NCBI GenBank assembly: GCA_013398615.1
Contig: VZSR01001459.1
Location: 8,037,687 to 8,101,686 of the forward strand
Length of the DNA: 64,000 nt
From: Brachypodius melanocephalos
Lineage: Eukaryota > Chordata > Aves > Passeriformes > Pycnonotidae
Reading direction: 5' to 3'
In this document: positions 30,601-43,640 of the stretch, piece after piece
Layout of the letters: every line of letters begins with the position of its first letter
How positions within the stretch are numbered: the first letter of the stretch is position 1
Position numbers and translations under genes: made by a program
Notes under the pieces: model-generated
The model's database searches: none
What the model saw: only the letters and a program-made list of their open reading frames with translations
Told to the model about the DNA's origin: nothing

Positions 30601-33600
30601 GAACCTCACCCCCAGCTTGGTAGTGGTGTGAGGTCTGAGGTTTTCTTTTAGGATGCAGAAAATAAGGTACTAATGTGGAGCTTAGATCTATTTGGGCTAT
30701 TCTCAGGAAATATCATGGAGTTTTCAGATCAGAAGAAATCAGCACCTTGGCTTTATCTTTTAGCTGGATACAGCTGACAAACAGCCATCACGAGGGTGAG
30801 CCCTGCACACGCAAAGAGGGCACTGCCTGGGGCTGCAGCCCTGAAATCCTGCCCTGAAATCCCTTCAAGTGGCTTGGCTGGGTCTGAGCAGAGGTGCACA
30901 AGCCCCAGGTCAGGGCAGGAGGCAGCAGGGAAGCCCAAGCTTTCGAGGGAAGAGCGTGACCTACAGCGTCATCTCCTGAAAACGACCTGCTACAAAGGAC
31001 AAATTATCCACCTCATCCTCCCACTTCCCACTCTGTTCTCCTGCCAGCTCACTTTTCAAGAGCCACTAGTGCAAAGGGCAGCTAATTATTCCAGGAATTC
31101 AAATTGGTTCCTTTTATGACAAAGATCAAACGAAAGCAAACCCCCAGCAATGCGGGCTGGCCTTGGCTCCTGTCTCAGCTGCCAGCCCAGTGCTGGGAAG
31201 ATGCATCTCATCCTCCCAACAGCTCATTATCTGGGAAAAAGTTGCCAGAAAACAGATGGGGAGGAATGGAGGCACAGGAGGATGAGGATGGCACGAGGCT
31301 GGGGGAAAGGAAGCAGCAAAAGGAGTGTGGTTAAAGTGTGACAGGTGAAAGGTGTGACAGAGGTGGTCCATGCTAGATCACACAGCCCAGAAGGAGCTCT
31401 ACCATCTCAAAACCACTTTACTGAGTGCTGGTATTGTCTTAACTCTGATTCCGGGGTGACTTTGTGGCATGGCACGGGTTTTTGGGCCATGCACACCCAG
31501 GTGGACTCAGCTCTTCCCACCACAGATCTGCCCCATAAGCCAATGTCCCCATGCTGAGGACGTGGACCTGCACCACCCCTTCTGCTGCCCAGGTTCCCAA
31601 AGGGCATTTTCCCATCATACCAACTACACCAAAACACCATGGCCAGCTCAGGCACTTGTGGCAGTATCATTTTCCATTCTCCCCAGAGCCAGGATCTCCT
31701 GTTGCCACCCTCCTGTGACCAGGGTGCCACCAAAACAGCTTTGCCTGTGGTCAACAGAGTTATGGGAAATGGCTGAATAAGACCATAATACCTTTTCTTG
31801 TTGCCTTGACAAAACACTGAAGCTCAAGAGATCCATTTTAACCCCCTGCTGGGGTAATACCAGCTGGTGAAACCCTGCTGGAAACAAGGCAAGCAACTAG
31901 ACTCACAAACCCAAGTTTTCACACGTGTGTAGGATCATCAGGATAAGAGGGGTTTTGCCTCTGGAGAGGGACTGGCTCTTTGCCTGGGAAGAGTCTCCAG
32001 TCTCTCCCACTAAAGGCTGAATTTTGAAGTACTAGATAGCAAATCCCTTCCCAGTACTCCACTGTTTTTTGAAAACACAAAAGTAATCCCAAATATCCAA
32101 AACACTCATGTTCTTTAGCTAGAGCCTCCTGCAAAATCTGAGTCTGAAGATGACCTGCAGCCAACATCCATGGGCTTAGGGGTGTTTAACCAACAGGCTG
32201 CTGCTCACAGAGGAGTATAATTCCTGTTTGCCAGAGCACAGTTTCTTTTACATTGCTATTAATTCCAACCATGGCACATCTAATTTAGGAATTCCTCAGT
32301 GACCAATACACTTCAGTGCCATGACAGGAGCATGCAGCAGTGAGAAAACAGTTAAATGTGGCTGCCTCAGCTCAGTCCATTACTTGGTCTCTGGGGAGCA
32401 GCACTATTTCCTAAAGCGACTCCTCCCTTCATCACTCCGTGTAGGAGCTCCATGAATAAATAAGAAATAGGCTTTCTTATGAGGGTCATCGCCCAGCCAG
32501 GATTCTCCTGCAGTGCTGGAGGTTCAGGAGCCCCTTTTGTGAGAAGCACTGAGCCATCTGCCCAAGGTCCCACCATGTGTGCTTGCATGAAGCACTGGCT
32601 GCCTTCAGACCTGCTGCAAGCACCCAGAGCGGAACAGGCAGGTACTGCTCCAGCTCTTTCTAAATCCAGCTCTTTCTAAACCCAGTTTCTCAACTTCCTG
32701 CAGCAAGACAGAGCAATTACACTCCAGATGATGAAATATTTCCTTCAGTTTACCCTAAATTCCAGCGAGTGATGTAACCAGCCATCCTTTAGTTTTGCAT
32801 CACTTAACACAGTAAAGAACGTGAACAAATCAATTCTCAGTGGGTCGCTTTGGTATTTAAATCCCCCAATAAAACCTTTTCTGTTTTACCGATTCAGATG
32901 CCTTTCACATCTGCCATCAGGGTGTCCTTACACGCTCCATCCTGCCAAGGTTAATAGTCAGAGCTGGGATGGTTCCAGCTCATTTCATCGTCTTGTCTGA
33001 GATGACATTTTAAGCAGCAAGTGCTTTGTGTCTGACTGGCGTAAAGTCAAGTGCCTTACCTCTCATAGCCCGTGCTGATAGTGGTCAGTTAGAAGTCTGC
33101 TAAATGGCTGGGTTCTGTAATTACTCTAATTGCCTAGGAGAAAAGAGAGAGGAGTGTATCCTTCATTGAAAAAAACCCATGTAAGTGTTAGTCTACCCTG
33201 ACCTTTTCCTGCTGTTTCCTTCTCCTCTGTGAATGAACACTATTAGCTGAAACTTCCTCATGTTTACTCCTTGTTCTGCGCTTCCTGGTCACAGCTTGGG
33301 GTGACATGGCCAGAAATCTGCCTGGGTTTTTCAAAGAGCAGGTACAATTTTCATGGACATGGATTTTACTTTTTCTGAGTAGCATAAACAGGATACTCAG
33401 TTGAAAATAAGGTGAAATGGAGCAATATTCAACTATGCATGTAATTTTCTTCAACTGAATGGTCCCACTTGCTTAATACTAAGCACGAACTGAGGGAAAG
33501 ATAAGGGAAAGTGTGTGGTTTCAATAAATCAGGAACTTAAAGAAATCCCTCTGTAAATTATCATCTTTATCAGCACCTTAAACAACTTCCTCTACCAGAA

Positions 33601-36346
33601 AAGCTGCCCAGAATGTGGACGGAAGAGCAAACTTTGCCACAGACAAATCCTAACTCAAGTTCAACCAGCAGCACCCAGGAGTTAACTCCTCATGTCCTGG
33701 AGCCTGTGGCTTTCCTTTGCCCTGGGAATGGCTATGGGTTTTTTTATGTTTCTGCCTCTAATCCAACATAAGCTGGAGAAGCTCTTGAGTTTTCTATATG
33801 CCGGGACAAATTCATCCTGACTGTCTCAGTGGTAGGAGAGAGTGATCCCCCTGCATCAGAAACAGAGCTCCCCTGGCCTTGGGGTGCCCACTGCAGCTCC
33901 CAGCACACTGGGAGATCCTGACCCTGGCTTGTACCTACCACCCCACTCTCTGCTGCACTCTGACAGCTCTCATTTAAACAGCTGGAGCCCCACAGGTCTC
34001 TCTTAGATCCACAGGGCATCAAGAGACCCCTAAATAGGCAGCAGCAGGGGAAAGCCCTGGGTGCAGTGTGGGCAAGCCTTTGAAGCTGACATCACTTGGG
34101 TTGGAGGTGTTTTGAACTGCAGAGAGGAAGCTTTATGAAAAGAAAAGGCTTTTATTCTGACAGTCAAGCTTAAGCCTGCCATGACTGTATGTAAAGTGCA
34201 AACTTGGAACTTAAAGAAGGAAAAATAAAAGGGCTGGATTCAGTGAACAGTCGGGTTTGACTGCAGCTCAGCTGTCAGAGGAATAAAGCCTTTGAAAAAG
34301 AACAAACCAAATCCTCAGTTCTTTTCCCCAGCATCAGCCCTGACTGTTGAAGCTTCAAAGGCTGGGCTATGCCATGGAGGTCCCACAGGGAGAGCAGGGC
34401 CACCCCCGCAGCTGCTGGAGCCCTTTGCATGCCAGACCACAGCACAGCTCTGTGCTCAGCACCCTGGGTCCCCCAGGCTGGTCCAGATGCCCAGGTCAGG
34501 CTGCTGCCCACCCACAGCTCCAGAGGAAGGAAGGCTCATTCCCTGGCTCTGGTGTTTCTTCACTTTGGGGTTACTCTCATAGCAGCATTGAGTTTGGGTC
34601 AATGCCACCTCTCAGAAGCTCGTTTAGGAAATGAGTGAGTAAGTGAGTAATTACCATCTCTGCTTTGTACCTCCAGCCTCTGCTCCTACACCTCCAGATA
34701 CACGCTGCTGCTGCAGGCACGGGGGTGACCTCAGTGCCAGAGCTCCCTGGTGATCCAAAGGCAAAGGTCTGCTCACAAAATATGCACGTAGAGACGGCAA
34801 ACCCGAAAGGCAGAGCTGGACGTCAAGGCAGAAACTAAAGCAGCTCATAATCACCGGGGTTGTATTTGCCTTTCCAAAGGGCATAACATTTTATGTGATT
34901 CATTAAGATCAGAGCCCTGAGTGTATTCATCAGGGCCTTGTTGGTGTGGAAATTAATCATTTTAGGGCACACGTGGCTGAGCTTTGATGGTGGCTGTGCA
35001 GGCTGGCCCTTGGGTGACATGAAGGTGCTTGTGCTCAGCACAGCCTGGCCAGCTCCAGCCTGGAGCAGGGCTCGCTCCAGGGCTGACGAGACAGCCAGGG
35101 GCTCTGGAATCCTGACCACAAGCTCGGCTTGCTGGGGCAGGAGGAGGGACAGCAGCCATCTCAGGACTACACACCACTGACTCCATGGCACGGCACCAGG
35201 AATGAGCAATCCCGAGGCATTTGTGTGCTCCCACCTTTGCCCTTGTGGTGTTTTCATAGCGGCCAAAGCAGTTAAATTAAAGGGAGACCATTGAACCACA
35301 GCTACTGCTGCCATAATCTTCCACTCTGATATTTGTGGTCTCCATCCCCATGACTCACCACTGACGGTAGCAAGTGGGGTGGTCTCTCTGGATGAGTGGC
35401 AGAGGTCAGGTATTGAGGGTGCTGGTCCTTCTGCAGCAGCAGGGATAGTTGGTCCTTTGGGACTGGATCACATTCAGGCAAGAACAGGGTCTGGGCCATG
35501 GGATGCTGCACACTGGGTGTGGTGCATGCGCATCTCTGCACCTCAAACCCCATACTGCCCCTTCCTGATGTGGTATTTAGTCATAGCTGAGAGAAATTAA
35601 TCCAAATTTTCAGTCCTCTGGATATTAAAAAAAAATTAAATAAAAATCTGAAATGGGTAATTTTAAGATTGCTGTGTGATCATAGATTTATTACCCTTAT
35701 AGTTCTGCATAGCTGCAAAATCTGAGAGTTATTACAGCTTTACAGCACTCTGACCCTTCAAGTATTTGTATTTCCCATTGCATCCTTAGCAGGGATAAGA
35801 GATAACCGCACTTGTCTGCAAAACGCCCTGGGTAAGACAAGATCATCAGGAAAATAGCAAAAAGTAAGATGCATGTTCCGTGTTGCACTGACTTCCCTGT
35901 CACTTCTGCTCAGTTTATTAGCAGAAAACATACTTTTCCTGCACTCCTGCCTTCAGATTCAATCTACTGCAGGACGTGCATGGCCACTGAGGGGTTTTTT
36001 TCCTTTTTCTCTTTGTGATGTGGTACTGATCACTCTGAAGAAAGCCTCTCCTCTTCGTCAGCTCGTTGGCAGCAGCGATCCTGCCCGGTGACGCAGGGAC
36101 AGAGGATTGAGAATTGCTGCGTGTTCCCGACGTCTCCAGCCTGACCTAATCCATTAGCTGACCCTGCATCCACAGGACGGCGTTTCTTTTGGCATGAAGA
36201 GAATCTCTGGCAAGTTCACTCCTTGAGACCTCACAGACTTTCCACAAACATGTTCCTGACGTAGCAGGAGTCGGGAGACAACGCCAAAGACCTTCACAAA
36301 GATGGCATTAGCTTTGTTCTTCCACGCTGAAATTGAGCTTTCCTAC

Positions 36347-36389
36347 AAACTTCTTTTTTTTTTCTTTTTTTTTTTTTTTTTTTTTTTTA
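36347..36389 (+). repeat. Poly-T tract
   Basis: About 40 bases are nearly all T with two C interruptions. It could be a microsatellite or the tail of a very old retroposed copy on the - strand. No adjoining cDNA-like sequence is recognised. Confidence 0.8.
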
Positions 36390-37300
36390 CCGAAACCATC
36401 CCACCTTGGTTTTTCTGACACAACCATCTCTCTTCCAACACTAAATCTCATTATGAGCTGAAAAGAATGACGGAAACCACGAGGCTGTAAAAGGAGGAAG
36501 CGCTAAGGTTGTTGCTTCTGTTTCCAAAGCATGAAGTAAGGTATTGAATAATGAGTTTTTCTTTTCGGTGCTTGAGCTCTGTGGGGATATTGCTACAGCT
36601 AATTCCTGGCCATGTATTTAACAAACTTACAAGCAAGGTCACTTGGTCACATGTCACATATGGGAACCCCGTGAGCCCTGTGGGCAAAGAGAATTAGAAA
36701 CAAAAAAGCACAAGATCTCTGAGTTCATCAGAAACCCAGACAGAAAAAGCCTGTGGAATAAATGCTGTAATCCCTCCTCTCTGGGGATGGAGTGGCTGTC
36801 TGACCCAGGGCACTGCTGGCCTTACAGCGTTACCTTGGGGACGTTTTGGGCTGGGTTGCCCAGAGATTGCTTGTGGTCTGCCAAAGAAACTGTTTCTCTC
36901 AAAGCTCAAATGGTCATCCACAAACTCCCCATAGGAGGAAATAATAACCACAAACTTTCTCAGCTCGGCACCACAGAGCTGGCCACATTACAAAGGAACT
37001 TTTCCCATTCATACTTGGATTTCACCACACGAAGAAGAAAGAGAAGAAACGCTGCAAAGAGAGGGAGGCTGGAAAGAAAGAGCAGAGCAAAGTAACAGTC
37101 ATTATAAACAATGATTCAGGAGATCCTTCCCAAAAGTAACACAAGCAGCTCACTTAACACCCTGCGTCAGAAATGGTGATTCCACGTCTGGTATTCAGGA
37201 ATAAGGATTATGAAGTATTAATAACATTTGCAAATATTAAACAAAGCGTTTCTCTGCTGTTGCACAGGTAAGTGAACTAACAGGCTGACATTACATTTCT

Positions 37301-37361
37301 TAGAATCACAGAAAGGCTGGGGTTGGAAGGGACCTTAAAGATCATCTAGTTCCAACCCTCA
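37301..37361 (-). repeat. CR1 LINE 3' fragment
   Basis: TTAGAATCACAGAAAGGCTG, then GGTTGGAAGGGACCTTAAAG and ATCATCTAGTTCCAACCC, form the typical reverse complement of the avian CR1 3' end. About 60 bases remain; the copy is strongly 5' truncated. Confidence 0.9.
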
Positions 37362-37570
37362 TCTTAACTCTAATTACTATGAAGCATTTCAAACTCATAC
37401 CATGACACAAACCCTCCTTTAGGAAACTGTGAGAGTACCAAAGAAAGAGCTGGCAAAATCAGGAAAATTGTTAAAGGTCTTTGTGCCCTGGAAGGATCTC
37501 ACAAGAAGTACCCATTCCAACTCCAGCTGCAGTTGGGTGCAGTTGGCTCCTGTACCCTAGCATGTGATGA

Positions 37571-37630
37571 GATTTGATGAATAACAGCAAATTTAAATTT
37601 GATTTGATGAATAACAACAAAATTAATGTT
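37571..37630 (+). repeat. 30-bp tandem duplication
   Basis: Two adjacent 30-base units both begin GATTTGATGAATAACA. They differ at a few positions toward the end, as in a recent slippage or duplication event. Confidence 0.8.
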
Positions 37631-39342
37631 GCCATTCCCCAGTTCCCTCATTTCAGCCCTGAGCAGGATGAGTGCTGTCAGGGATGTGCTGGGATGTGCA
37701 GCAGGGTGGATGTAAACCTCCCTCAGTTTGCACCTACTCACCTGCCAGGAGCAGGATGAGGAAGAGAGCTTGGAAAGAGACGGGAATTCTGAATGTTTTT
37801 ATTTTGCTGTTTAAATGTTTTTTTTTCCTCCTTTAACTTTACAGCCTTGAGTCCATTACTCACTCCATGTCCGAAATTAAAATTATGGGAGGAAAAAAAA
37901 CTCTTCTATGCATTTACTTGGATTCATTATCTGTCAAGGGGTATAGAAGGAATAAATTGGGAAAGAAATTTTAAAACCATTCTTCTGACATGAGTCACAG
38001 GAGTAAGCTATCAGAAGCCATGTCAAAGGCACTGCAGCTGGCAAGAAACATATAGCATCTTTATGATTCTTCCTTTCATAAAATACAAACCATAAACAAC
38101 AGAAACAAATGAAGGCAGGGAATATAATTTCATTAGAGCAAGCGTGACATAAATTTAATAATAAATATTAGCTGTTATCTGGGAAAATATGAAAAGCCAT
38201 TTTCAAAATCATTAGCTCTAATCACAAATGAATTTTGCAGCTTCTTTTCCATTTTGTACCTCTGTAATGAACTCTGATAAATTCGAGGGACTACATGTTA
38301 AATAAAGAGATAGAAGGGTCTAATTTGCTGCTTCATTAAACCAGCTTATTTCTGGAACGTCTTGCGTGTTGCTCTGAATTTCCCTTCTCTGAAAGGTGGA
38401 GACAATGAACTATCTGTCTCTAATGTAGTGTGGCACACAGTAGGGATTCAAAAGGATGTGAATCTCTTTCCATCAGAGATACACGCAGCGATTATTATTT
38501 TATTACCAAATACTGTCAGCGTTACAGATTTCCAGCAGCTACCCTGACACCTGACGGGCATGTTAAATTTGCACAAAGCGTTGCAAGAAACACTCAGATG
38601 GAGCATATTTATGCCACATTATTCCTCCTTAGATAGGTCTCCAGTAAGCCTGGAATGGCTAAATATTCCTGGAGTGAGGATTTGCAGCAGGATGGGATAT
38701 TTAGAGGATGACCTGCCTGCTTGGATGTATTTTTAACATGATGACACAGCACAAGCTCAAATTTACAAACTCTGCTCACAAATCTACAGAGCATTTAAGA
38801 GCTTATCTGAACCTGTCTGTGCTCAGTGAACTTACACATGTGGATCTGAGACACTGGCCTGCTTGGGGATGAATTCCACTAAAGTTCTCCCAGTTTCGGC
38901 TGAAATTGTTTTTCAAAACACAAAAGTTCTGTAGCCTCTGTTTGACTTTAGCCAAGTGGATTTGCAGGAGGAAGGTATTTGAAGCAGTCCTGGAAACATA
39001 AAAAGACTCAAAAAGGCTTTGAGAAGAAGACTGAAGGGTCTTGAGTGTTAAGAAAAGACTCAAGAAGGTTTTCTCATAGAGACAAACAGATGTCTCCTTA
39101 GATGCAGGATCAGCTTGGGATTTACCTCCAAAGTCAGAACATATGTAGCTATCCACAGGAGAAACTCTCCTGGTAATCTGAACAACACTGGAAGGAAATG
39201 ATTTAGGCATTAAGGGTCGTGTTTCATATATATTCACATATACATGGTCAGGGTCACCACTTATGTACCACGGGTCTGCAAAATTTCCAACTGAACTGCC
39301 CTGAATTTCATCCTCCTCTTTCTGCCTTCCTCAGCACAAGAT

Positions 39343-39460
39343 GATGGGGCTTGGAGCAACCTGGTCTAGTGGAAGATGTCCCTCCCCATGTTAGGGGGTT
39401 GGACCTAGAGGAGCTTTAAGATCCTTTCCAACCCAAACCATTCTATGTTTCTGAGATTCT
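39343..39460 (+). repeat. CR1 LINE 3' fragment
   Basis: GGAGCAACCTGGTCTAGTGG is followed by GGTTGGACCTAGAGGAGC, AAGATCCTTTCCAACCCAAA and CCATTCTATG. This is the + orientation avian CR1 3' end, degraded at its terminal repeat (TTCTATGTTTCTGAGATTCT). Confidence 0.92.
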
Positions 39461-39984
39461 AATGAAAAACAAAGTTCTCAGCAGCTTGCAGGATCCAAAT
39501 CACCTTGCCAGAGCAAAGCAAAACAAGAGCTGTAATACATTTTGTAACTATAGGGAGGAAAAAGGAAAGAAAGAAACTCCCTAAAACACTGGACTTGAAA
39601 ACTCAAACTCTCAAGTCAGAACATTCAAAATCACTGTTCCCTCAGCACCCATAACTCACCTCCTTGCACATATGTCACACGTGCTACTGGGTATGAGGTT
39701 ATATTTATGTCTTGCTCTTTCTCTGCCAGGAACAGAGTTATGGCTACTGAGGGAACTGTAAGTTTGATTTTCCTGACTTATGTGTGTTGAATCTTCAAGA
39801 AAGGGAAGAAAACAAACCTGCTTGTTTGGATGGTAGCAAATGTCTCTCTCTGACTTTATTTCCACTTCCTTTTCTGTTCTCTGCCTCTTCACAGCCAGTT
39901 AAAACTGTGGACTTTACCCAGATGAAGAGGAATAGTTGTTAAAAAGAAGCAATCTATGCCTTCTTCAGGAAAAAACTCTTGACT

Positions 39985-40145
39985 GAAACAGGCTGCCCAA
40001 GGCAGTGGTGGAGCCACCGTCCCTGGAGGGATGTGAAAAGTGTGGAAATGTGACATTGAGGGATGTGGTTTACTGATGAACATGGCACTGCTGGGCTAAA
40101 AGTTGGACTTAGAGGTCTTTTCCAGCATAAAGGATTCTCTGATCC
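39985..40145 (+). repeat. CR1 LINE 3' fragment
   Basis: AACAGGCTGCCCAAGGCAGT, GGAGCCACCGTCCCTGGAGG, a TTGGACTTAGAGGTCTTTTC segment and AAGGATTCTCTGATCC follow the CR1 3' order over about 160 bases. It is older and more diverged than the copy at 39343. Confidence 0.9.
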
Positions 40146-43100
40146 TTTGGAAGAGGCAACATCTTCCCACACAGTTCCAGTCCTTACAGGACCGGGTTGG
40201 AGAGGCTGCATTAGAAACACCGAAGCCTTTAAAGTTCTCATTACTAAACTGTTGCTTGCAGCAATCTTTTAAAACAAACCCTACCACTTTCTTGTGGGTG
40301 ACTTGCAACAATGTCTAAGCTATCCCTGTCTGGAACTGCTTACAACATCAGTTCAAAGTTTATCAAAATGCAACAGGAGCAACCCAGAACCCCTATTTCA
40401 GAGCCATTTACCAGCACTCATTGCACAGTGGCAAATGAGAGGTGAAGAACTCTTTATTTTCCTCTTCTCTCTGCAGTGGCAGTAGTTGTTAAGTGGCCTT
40501 TTTTGCTGGAAATAGTATTTGGGAGATTGGCACATGCTTTGAAAGAAAATTTCAAACAAAATTTCTCTGCTGAAAGTTATGAAGTAATAATGCCTGTTGC
40601 AGTGGCTCTGAGGTGATTACAGGGAAAGGGTCTTTGCAAAGGCTGTGGGATGGTTCCCAGTGACTTTGATAACCCCTGGATGAAGTTCTAAATCCCTTTT
40701 CCTATTTGACTTCCCTGCTGCCTCCTTGGCATTCCCAGTTTCCTGCTGGCACACCCCATGGGCAGTGGCAGCAGGTACAGCAGTCTGCGTGTCCAGGCAC
40801 TGGTGGGACAGAGAGAGAAATAAGCAGCACTAACAAAATGAATACTCAGCATTTTGGTGTTCAGCAGAGCGCTGCTGTGATGGTTCGCTCTGCAAAGTGA
40901 ACAGTGCTCCTCATTCCCTTTGGTCATTTATTTGTGGGAGGAAAACAAAAGAAAAAAGAATTAACCTGGATCATGCTGCTCTGTGTCTACGCTGTGATGC
41001 TTCCTTGTGGAAGCCCTACCGATTAAAAAGATGCTTTTAATTTGATTTCCTGAAACATTCTGTTGTTTTCAACTCCAGTATGGGTTTATTTCAGGAATAT
41101 TTCTGAGGCTTTCAAGGAACGAAGATGCAAGGAAATATATTGCATTTGGGAAAACCACACAAATGGTAAATGTCTTTTCAAATAAGTTATAATGATATTT
41201 CAAGGGCAGTTTAGACCTATTCAAATTGCATATTCTCATTATCATTCTTAGCAACAGACATAAGTCCTTCAATCTCCATGTAGTTTTGTTACTCTCTCTC
41301 CACAGTTTTCAATTTCCTTACAACTATTCAGCTGATTTATTATTTCCCTCCTGTATTTTAAATGCATTGTAACCCCATACATTTGTTTCACTCTCTCGAC
41401 TTCAATACTCAAGGTCATTAAAACCCCCCAAATATTCTTTGCTTATACCACAACTTTAAATGTGCTCTTTCTTGCCCAGTGGCTTGTTACATAATTACTA
41501 GTGGCAATATCATCCTGTTTTTATATTTTTATGATTAAAGAGATAAAAATGAACTCAACTGAATAAAATGTAGGAACCTGCTTGCAATGTCTGTGGCAAC
41601 TCTGCTGCTGCCCCAGTTGCAGGGGTGACAGAGAGGTGCAGAATTAATCTTTCTTGGTGTATTGCTTCGAAGTTAACTGAGAAGAAATAAATTATGTAGT
41701 ATTAACATCTGACCCTTCTGATTAAGTGCTGCTTAAACATGCAACAAATTTAAAATCGATTGCATTGTAGCTAGAGGCAAAGTACGTGCCAGCCCAGACA
41801 GTCCAAATCTGCCTTAAAAATGAAGATGTCCTGCCAACCATGCCCCAAGATCACACCTCAATGTCTCTGTGGATGACACTTGGTTGGACACCCTCCGCAC
41901 ACCAAGGCAGCCCCACAGGTTCCCAACACGCAAGAACACAACCCTGGCCAGTTTTTCTTTGAAAACATAAATCTACAGTTCAGCCAAACCCCCAAACCCG
42001 ACAGCGAAAGCGAGAAGCTCCTGTGAGCACACTGGGAATACACCATGTGTGGGAATTCAGCTTCCCAGTGCGCTGAGGGAGGTCAGGGAAGGTTGGAAAA
42101 GGTCGAGGGAAGGTCTGTGCCAGCAGAGCTGGGGGCAGGGGGTGGCAGGATGCTGCTGCAGGGAGCTGGGGCTGGGGCACCCGGCAGGTGCTGAAGGGGC
42201 TGAGCTGACGGAGCGCGGGGTGACGGCTGTGCCCGCTGCCATATGGGACTGTCAACAGCGCTCAGAGAGCAGCAGCACGGAGCTGCAGGGCTGCAAGGGA
42301 CCTGCCGAGCCCAGGCAGCCAGTGCCCTGCCTCAGAGCACGATCTGCCCTGGCAGACCCTCCCTGACAGCTGATTTCTAACAGATTGCTCCTGCCTCCTC
42401 TCCAGAGCTGGATCAACCCTTCAACGCGCCTTGCCTCCACCACCACGGGACTTTCTGACTGCTCATCCACATCCTCCCTTCCACCCGCTCCTGCCAGCCC
42501 TTTGCCAGCTCCTTGCCAAGCCTGAGGAGCACCAGCTCCTCTGCAGAGAAATTCTGATGTAGGCACACAGGGAAACAATGATGCAGAACGCTGCAGTTTT
42601 GGTTTTTATCTCCGTGTTCCTTAGTAACCCATTTTGTGTGCTGGAAAAAACAGCACAATGTCTGAGCCCCTAAATTGCTGAAGAGAGCAGTGCAAAGACT
42701 ATGTATAAGGGGCATTAGAGCCAACCAAGTTCATGGCCAGATTGCCTCAAGGCCTCTTGGAGCTCCTCACTTCAGACATGGCTTTTCTGCTCCAGGTGTA
42801 AATCCAGTGATGGAAAAAGAGGGGACAGTGCCCTTCCGGAGCTGTCCTCAATGAGGCTGAGATCATTGCCATTTGTTCCACTGCTGGCTGCAAGAGGTGA
42901 CAGCGTGGGACATGCCAGCCTCCTGCAGCGTGTTTACTGCACGAATGAACCCAGGAGCTCAGACAAGACGGGAAAGGATCTGCTTTCATTCCCGCTAACC
43001 CGGGCCCTCCCCTTGAATCACAGCCTTGGCTTAAAAACAAAAGGTTTATATAAACATATAGCTTGCTTTCAATCTGAAGCTGCGATTCCTTCTCTACTAA

Positions 43101-43239
43101 AAGGTTATGGGGTTTTTTTTTCCCATGTGACTGCCAGACTTGGAACCTGCCTGGCGCAGGCATGGCCGGTGCTTGGAGCTGGGATGGGGGCAATTAAGTA
43201 AACCCCATCTCTGTTAGAAACCCCCCATCCTGTGCTCTG

Positions 43240-43640
43240 TGGGTCTCGGATCCCGTGGCTCTGGTGTTTCTCTGGGCAGGCAAAGCCCTGCACGCCAGGA
43301 GGAGATTCCTGATGCTGCCCCGGGAGCCGTGGCCGGAGGGGAACCGGGGGATGAGGCGCAGCTTCTTCAAAGCTCGTGTTCAACTTATGAAAACAAACGA
43401 AAGGAAGAGAAAACCTCTGCCATTACTCACTGCCGGGGCAGCCGCCGCGGGAGAGAGTGTTGGTTCACAGGACCGCAAGGAGCGCAGCCGGAGCATCCCG
43501 GCAGGGACAGCTCTGAGTCACCTGCAGGCGGGGGCCGCAGTGTCACCGGGGCTCCTGTCACCCCCAGCCACCATCCCCTGGCTGTCCCGACCATCTGCAG
43601 CACTGGCAGGTACCGTAACCGTGCTGGCTCCCAGCCCATC
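43240..43640. promoter_or_regulatory. Orphan CpG-rich cluster
   Basis: Roughly two dozen CpGs occur in 400 bases, concentrated at 43310-43560 (for example GCCGCCGCGGG), against very few in surrounding DNA. No start codon with a recognisable protein follows. It may be the promoter of an unannotated transcript, an orphan CpG island or simply a GC-rich patch. Confidence 0.4.

Larger units (their letters stand above)
26212..37300. other. Intergenic DNA, no gene recognised
   Basis: Unique DNA of moderate GC with alternating AT-rich parts. There are incidental short frames only and no exon of a known family. It contains the 27.5 kb palindrome, a CRE palindrome, a CT run (27282-27296), a GTGA-type repeat near 34633-34652, an imperfect 17-base duplication near 32650-32680 and the 36.35 kb poly-T. 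Confidence 0.55.
37631..43239. other. Intergenic DNA with CR1 remnants
   Basis: No gene is recognised. It contains two CR1 3' fragments (39.34 and 39.98 kb) and an AT-rich unique block near 38.04-38.26 kb that looks like a possible conserved element. The rest is unremarkable. Confidence 0.55.

Noticed and set aside
42049..42366. 105-codon frame in a GC-rich patch near 42.2 kb
   Set aside because: It has low CpG density, no domain, and an antisense frame equally open.
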